Origin: Actinomycetes bacterium | GTDB taxonomy: Bacteria > Actinomycetota > Coriobacteriia > Coriobacteriales > Eggerthellaceae | DNA length: 17,487 bases | Direction of reading: 5' to 3' | Assembly: GCA_023460315.1 (NCBI GenBank) | Contig: JAEWQO010000044.1 | Location: forward strand, 1-17,487 | Shown here: in pieces, positions 14,289-17,487 of the stretch | Numbering within the stretch: the stretch's first letter is position 1 | Layout of the letters: each line of letters opens with the position of its first letter | Translations under genes and position numbers: made by a program | The notes under the pieces: generated by a model | The model's database searches: none | The model's input: the letters and a program-made list of their open reading frames with translations, nothing else | What the model was told of the DNA's origin: nothing

Positions 14289-15984
14289 AACTCTGACATA
14301 TGAAGCTGTCGCCAAAGAGCACGTCTTGCTGCAGCAGGTACACGGCGTCTATGATCGCCATCACCATGTCCACCTTCCCGGCTGACTTCTTCTTGTTGAC
14401 GTATCGGTTTAAGTTCGTGTCATAGGTGCAACGGGCGTTCTGGAAGTTGATCTCCAGCATCCGGTTCTTGCGGAACGCGAACCGCTTTCCCTCGATCTTC
14501 TCAGAAAGCAGCTTCGTCGGCGGGTGCAGCACGCTCGAGTGCTGCTTGACTTCCACCACCGTGTACCCTGCCTCTTCCCACTTCTGAGAAGAGCTCATGG
14601 CGTTGAACCGGTCATAGCCTATAGAGACGACCGTCCCTCCGTATTCATCCTCGATGCCGGTCACGAAATCCTCGATGACTGAGTAGTCGACAACCATGTC
14701 GCCGCAGGCGACGCAGTTGCCGGCGTGAATGAACTGGAGGTAGTCGACATGCTCGTACTTCGACTTCTCGTCCATCCTGTCTGCCGGGATGAACGCCTTG
14801 ACGTCGCACTTGATCTCGTCATCCTCCTCGAAGACGACGGCGACGGCGCAGTTGTCGTTTGACATGGCGAGGTCCACGCCCACGTAGAGCTCGCGGCCGG
14901 TAAAGTCTATGTCGTCCCGGCTAGCCGATTGGACGGCCTCGATCGGGACGAAAGTCTCCGTTCCGGCTCCCTGATAGACGATGTTGCAGTGTTTCGTCAG
15001 GAAATTCTCACGGAGGGACTCACGGTCGATAGCCGCCTGCCGCTTCTTGACCAGCGCGTCCCAAACAGCGGGGATCTCAAGAGCAAGCGGATTCCCCTGA
15101 GCGAGAACGGCGTCGTCGGTGGTCCAAGTTTCGGGATCGTCGGGCTCGTAGATCAGCGCGAACACCGTCTCGTCGTCACGCAGCCCGTCGAGCACCTTCT
15201 TCGCGTCGTCGACCTCATCCTCGAGAGGGTTGTCTATCGTTGGATATTTCGTCGAGATGCAAAATCCGAGCTTGTTCTTCGCCAAAAGCTGCCCCGACCG
15301 CATGGCCTCGATGGCGTAGTTGGTCGGCAACGCGCCGATCTCATCGGCAATGAAGACGTTCGGCTCGCGACCGTCCATCCTGTTCGTCGAGTAGTTGAGT
15401 GGCACATATCGTGTTCCGGTTACCTTCGACAGGATGTAGTCGCGCGTCACCTTGAGTTCACCGTCAAGGACGTCATAGTTGACTTTGACGAGCGGCTCGA
15501 TCGCCTCCTTGAGCTCTCTTGACAACGACCCGTCAGGAGCAACGCTGAAGAATCGCGAGAAGTCTGGCTCGATGAAAAACATCAGCAGGAACAAGAGGGC
15601 GACGATAAACGTCTTGCCGTTCTTCCGACATATTTCCAACAGCGCCTTCTCATAGCGCCGCTTAGAATGGTCGTCACGGTGGACGCAGCAAAGGAGCGCA
15701 ACGATAATGAGCCACTGGAATCCGGCAAGCGACGATGACACTGGCTTGCCAGCCCTTGGGCCCTTCGCCATCTTGAGCATCGAGAGGATGCGGCACACCT
15801 TGCGCAGCCTCTTGCGGTCGACCTCATACCTTGGGTGCTCGCCGTCCCACATGCACAGAAACTCGACGCACTGGAGCTTGACGTATCGGGGCGCGAGCCT
15901 CTCGCCTTCGAGCTCGACGTGCTCTGCGCTTATCGTCCCGTCGACTACGGATCGCGCATACTCGGCTGCATGGTCATTCCTCAT
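14287..15984 (-). CDS. Terminase large subunit (packaging ATPase and nuclease)
   Basis: I start it at ATG 15984 (MRNDHAAEYARSV), giving 565 aa and an 11-base overlap with the small subunit; a longer frame to 16041 would lie deeper in the small-subunit gene. The ATPase half has a Walker-A-like CRKNGKTF (119-126), Walker B VFIADEIGALP (210-220, D214 E215), and a coupling region GFCISTKYPT (240-249). The RNase H-like nuclease half has YVGVDLAMSND (367-377, D371), VSIGYDRFNAM (453-463, D458), and the closing KVDMVMAIIDA (537-547, D539). This is the Terminase_1 type of Gram-positive siphophages. It cuts concatemers and translocates DNA into the head using ATP. All key residues seem present. Confidence 0.95.
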   Translation of the reverse strand: MRNDHAAEYARSVVDGTISAEHVELEGERLAPRYVKLQCVEFLCMWDGEHPRYEVDRKRLRKVCRILSMLKMAKGPRAGKPVSSSLAGFQWLIIVALLCCVHRDDHSKRRYEKALLEICRKNGKTFIVALLFLLMFFIEPDFSRFFSVAPDGSLSRELKEAIEPLVKVNYDVLDGELKVTRDYILSKVTGTRYVPLNYSTNRMDGREPNVFIADEIGALPTNYAIEAMRSGQLLAKNKLGFCISTKYPTIDNPLEDEVDDAKKVLDGLRDDETVFALIYEPDDPETWTTDDAVLAQGNPLALEIPAVWDALVKKRQAAIDRESLRENFLTKHCNIVYQGAGTETFVPIEAVQSASRDDIDFTGRELYVGVDLAMSNDNCAVAVVFEEDDEIKCDVKAFIPADRMDEKSKYEHVDYLQFIHAGNCVACGDMVVDYSVIEDFVTGIEDEYGGTVVSIGYDRFNAMSSSQKWEEAGYTVVEVKQHSSVLHPPTKLLSEKIEGKRFAFRKNRMLEINFQNARCTYDTNLNRYVNKKKSAGKVDMVMAIIDAVYLLQQDVLFGDSFICQS

Positions 15985-16465
15985 CGTCTTCGGCCAGTGC
16001 TTCTCTAATACCCATCGGCTTCGACGCCTTCGAGGCCGCATCCGCCGCGATCTTGCTTCGGGCCGACGGCGTCAAGCCGAGCTCGACGAGATACTTCTTC
16101 GCGATCTCGGAGTATTTTTGGTATATCGCTATGGCGTCATTCGGCTTGTCAACCTCAATACCGTTGCCGTTGATCGCTGAGACGATCATGCCTTCCCCGT
16201 CAATCGTCATGCGGCACTCACGCATCTTGTCGATCGCATCCGCCGCAGCCTCGATCGTGTATCCATCGACCTTGGCGAGAGAGTTTTCTGGCATGGCGTT
16301 CGCGAGCTCGGCGAATATGACAAAACCGGCATCAGTCAGCGTGGTAGGCTGGTAGTCTGCTATTTCTCCGCGCCTCCAACTTGCCTCCGATTTCGCACGC
16401 GCCTGCTTCTGCTGTCTGGTCAAATGCCCTTTCGTGGTGCTTGACACAACGGACTTTCTAGCCAT
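15974..16465 (-). CDS. Terminase small subunit (P27 family)
   Basis: A 163-aa protein with ribosome site AAGGGGGTG before ATG 16465. The N-terminus is basic (MARKSVVSSTTKGHLTRQQKQARAKSE). The helical middle has FVIFAELANAMPENSLAKVDG (48-68). The signature of the family is at 128-141: YLVELGLTPSARSKI, after a segment IYQKYSEIAKK. The C-terminus is acidic (REALAEDDEE). TerS recognises the packaging start and loads TerL; its stop overlaps the TerL start. Position beside TerL supports the call. Confidence 0.9.
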   Translation of the reverse strand: MARKSVVSSTTKGHLTRQQKQARAKSEASWRRGEIADYQPTTLTDAGFVIFAELANAMPENSLAKVDGYTIEAAADAIDKMRECRMTIDGEGMIVSAINGNGIEVDKPNDAIAIYQKYSEIAKKYLVELGLTPSARSKIAADAASKASKPMGIREALAEDDEE

Positions 16466-16526
16466 GCTTACACCCCCTTAGTTCAGAATTAAAGGAAAAC
16501 TGCGTGTTTGTCCTAGCGGCGTTGGT

Positions 16527-16934
16527 CTAGCGCCCATGGCCCCCTCTGGCTCCATTTGAGAGGGGGGATATGCCCTCCTCCGACTCATGGGCCCATTTAT
16601 GGAGCGTCTCGGCTGATATCGCGCCTGACTCGGCCAGCTCGTGATAATACGGACACAACGTGATGAGGTTGCACCCATCCAGCCTCGCATCCCAGTCGGT
16701 CTCGACCTTGGAGATGTGGTGCACCTGCAGACCCTCGGCGATGTAGCTTGGAGGGTTCTCTCGCAGGCTCGCTTGGCACAGGCCCAAGTCTCTCTCAACT
16801 ATCTCATCGCGCTTGCGCTGCCATGCGGCAGACGATCGGAATCGTTGAGCCTCGGTGCGCTCGGCCGTCGGCTCGCGCCTACACTTGATGCTCGCGTCAT
16901 GAATGCGGCCGCAAACTGGGCACGACCGGAGCAT
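16527..16934 (-). CDS. HNH endonuclease (packaging-associated)
   Basis: A 135-aa protein whose ATG directly follows the stop of the upstream gene (TAG-ATG). It begins with a possible zinc site (CPVCG at 5-9, H12, C18), then a basic helix RFRSSAAWQRKRDEIVERD, Cys53, and the HNH core: VHHISKVETDWDARLDG (71-87) with His72/His73, NLITLCPYYHELAE (89-102) with Asn89 and His98, and Cys94. Small HNH nucleases next to TerS/TerL are common in HK97-like phages with cohesive ends, where they take part in the specific cut at cos. Location and motif support this. I did not identify the cos site. Free homing activity is the alternative reading but less likely here. Confidence 0.92.
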   Translation of the reverse strand: MLRSCPVCGRIHDASIKCRREPTAERTEAQRFRSSAAWQRKRDEIVERDLGLCQASLRENPPSYIAEGLQVHHISKVETDWDARLDGCNLITLCPYYHELAESGAISAETLHKWAHESEEGISPLSNGARGGHGR

Positions 16935-17162
16935 CTACCACCACCGCGCCCCGAACACTCGCGCCCACCGGATCGCCCGGCGCATGGCGCGTGCCATCTT
17001 GGTGTTTAGGTTTCGCGAGCATTGGTCGAGCTCCGCGAACGTGGCCGGACGGTTGCCTTCCATGGCGCTCTCCTTCTTCCGCTTGCCCTCGTCCTCCAAG
17101 CATTGAGGACACAGGCCGTTGACGGTCTCTGAGATATTCCCGCACATCAAGCAATAGCCCAT
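16935..17162 (-). CDS. Small zinc-ribbon protein (75 aa)
   Basis: I use ATG 17162, with AAAGGAGA five bases before it, not the longer frame from 17192. The 75-aa product opens MGYCLMCGNISETVNGLCPQC, with two CxxC pairs (C4/C7 and C18/C21) that look like a zinc ribbon. A Lys/Glu-rich segment follows and then a basic helix ending MRRAIRWARVFGARWW. I do not recognise the family. Its place between a structured gap and the HNH gene suggests an early step of packaging or regulation, but this is an inference from position. A DNA- or RNA-binding role is plausible from the basic C-terminus. Confidence 0.7.
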   Translation of the reverse strand: MGYCLMCGNISETVNGLCPQCLEDEGKRKKESAMEGNRPATFAELDQCSRNLNTKMARAMRRAIRWARVFGARWW

Positions 17163-17167
17163 GTGGT

Positions 17168-17173
17168 CTCCTT
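17168..17173 (-). promoter_or_regulatory. Ribosome binding site deciding the start of the zinc-ribbon gene
   Basis: AAGGAG within AAAAGGAGACC lies five bases before ATG 17162. The upstream ATG at 17192 lacks such a site. Confidence 0.75.
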
Positions 17174-17247
17174 TTGGCTGGCAATATGTCAAGCGGCGCG
17201 GCGGGCCTCTGGTTTGTCATGTCAGTTGTTTTCGGGCATTGCACCAC

Positions 17248-17429
17248 GCCGCAAGACGGCAATCATGAACCACCCTTCAAAAGGGTGGTTTGCTCAAGGC
17301 CTATAAGGCCAAGGGGTGCTGGCAGCGTCTCAAGGCGCTTGCCTTTCGCTTTGCTCAAGCCGTATCGCCCTTGACTCGTCGCAGCCGCTTGAAGCGGCTT
17401 TTGCATTGCCGGCTGCCCCTGAAGGGGCA
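17248..17429. other. Hairpin cluster in the 17163-17437 gap (IS200/IS605-like end or structured RNA)
   Basis: No gene is supported in the 275-base gap. Plus-strand inverted repeats are: GCCG/CGGC (17248-17260); a perfect ten-pair stem AACCACCCTT/AAGGGTGGTT with a three-base loop (17268-17290); GGCCT/AGGCC (17298-17310); GGCAGCG/CGCTTGCC with one bulge (17321-17343); AGCCGCTT/AAGCGGCT (17383-17399) followed by TTT; and TGCCCC/GGGGCA (17414-17429). A 10-base direct repeat TTTGCTCAAG lies at 17289-17298 and 17350-17359. The CAAGGG/CCCTTG pair in the minus sense could close a long helix over the fourth hairpin. The motif GGTTCATGA after the ten-pair stem (minus sense) recalls ends of IS200/IS605-type elements and omega RNAs. 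No transposase is in the window, so this stays open. Confidence 0.55.
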
Positions 17430-17437
17430 CCCTGGCG

Positions 17438-17487
17438 TTATCGATTTCCGAATGGGTCTTCGTATTCCTTGACGCTCAACTTGTCCA
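17438..17487 (-). CDS. C-terminal end of an unrecognised gene (cut by window edge)
   Basis: On the minus strand one frame enters from beyond the window and reads DKLSVKEYEDPFGNR, then stops at TAA 17440-17438. The other two frames give a stop or basic sequence, so this frame looks most protein-like, and the direction agrees with all other genes. Fifteen codons are too few to name a family. The gene ends nine bases before the first hairpin of the gap. It could be a phage gene before the packaging module, or the tail of a transposon-related gene if the hairpin region is a transposon end. Confidence 0.5.
   Translation of the reverse strand, partial: DKLSVKEYEDPFGNR

Noticed and set aside
14929..15522. 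A 197-codon plus-strand frame
   Set aside because: Antisense to the terminase large subunit, which has all its catalytic motifs.
15985..16041. Longer start of the terminase large subunit
   Set aside because: The extra 19 residues are an Arg-rich shadow of the small subunit frame; ATG 15984 gives a normal start and short overlap.
16486..16526. Possible promoter between HNH and TerS (AGGACA ... TTTAAT)
   Set aside because: The -10-like box is good but the spacer is only 15 bases and the -35 is poor; not enough to call.
16478..16798. A 106-codon minus frame overlapping the HNH gene
   Set aside because: Another frame of the HNH gene, without motif; the HNH frame has intact His, Asn and Cys residues.
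1..17487. CRISPR array, diversity-generating retroelement, defence genes, tRNA
   Set aside because: No regular spacer-repeat pattern, no reverse transcriptase or template/variable repeat pair, no recognisable defence protein, and no tRNA-like cloverleaf was noticed.

Overview
The window is the packaging, head and tail module of a tailed phage or prophage, of the HK97-type long-tailed (siphovirus) class. Every gene I support lies on the minus strand, so transcription runs from high to low coordinates. The DNA is GC-rich, with strong Shine-Dalgarno sites (AGGAGG-like) and several GTG starts. Together with the style of the tail proteins this suggests a high-GC Gram-positive host. An anaerobic gut actinobacterium is possible, but that is an inference and not demonstrated. 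No integrase, lysis, replication or repressor gene is visible, so prophage and free phage cannot be told apart.

Layout in transcription order (right to left). At the right edge is the last 15 codons of an unrecognised gene (17438-17487). Next is a 275-base gap holding six or so hairpins. Then come a small zinc-ribbon protein, an HNH endonuclease, and the small and large terminase subunits. The head genes follow: portal, prohead protease, and major capsid protein with its own N-terminal scaffold-like region. Five small connector genes come next: a 62-aa protein, a gp6-like connector, a head-closure protein, an HK97 gp10-like protein, and a tail terminator. The tail genes are the major tail protein, a tail-assembly chaperone pair (probably expressed by +1 frameshifting), the 1204-aa tape measure, the distal tail protein, and a Gp37/Tal-like tip protein. 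Two fibre or tip proteins follow, and the N-terminus of a further putative fibre is cut by the left edge.

How the genes work together: HNH plus TerS/TerL recognise and cut DNA and drive it through the portal. The protease matures the HK97-fold capsid. The connectors close the head and join it to the tail tube. The chaperone pair loads tail-tube subunits around the tape measure. Dit, Tal and the fibres form the host-binding tip. Genes are packed with 1-60 base overlaps or gaps of a few bases, as in one long late operon.

The most notable non-standard features are: (1) a hairpin plus U-tract placed just upstream of both the major capsid and the major tail gene, the two highest-demand products; (2) a candidate +1 slip site AAA-AGG in the tail chaperone gene; (3) a hairpin cluster at 17248-17429 that resembles an IS200/IS605-type end or a structured RNA; (4) modular repeats shared between the tip protein and the neighbouring fibre. 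I did not find a defence, CRISPR or retroelement system, and I do not claim a wholly new system.
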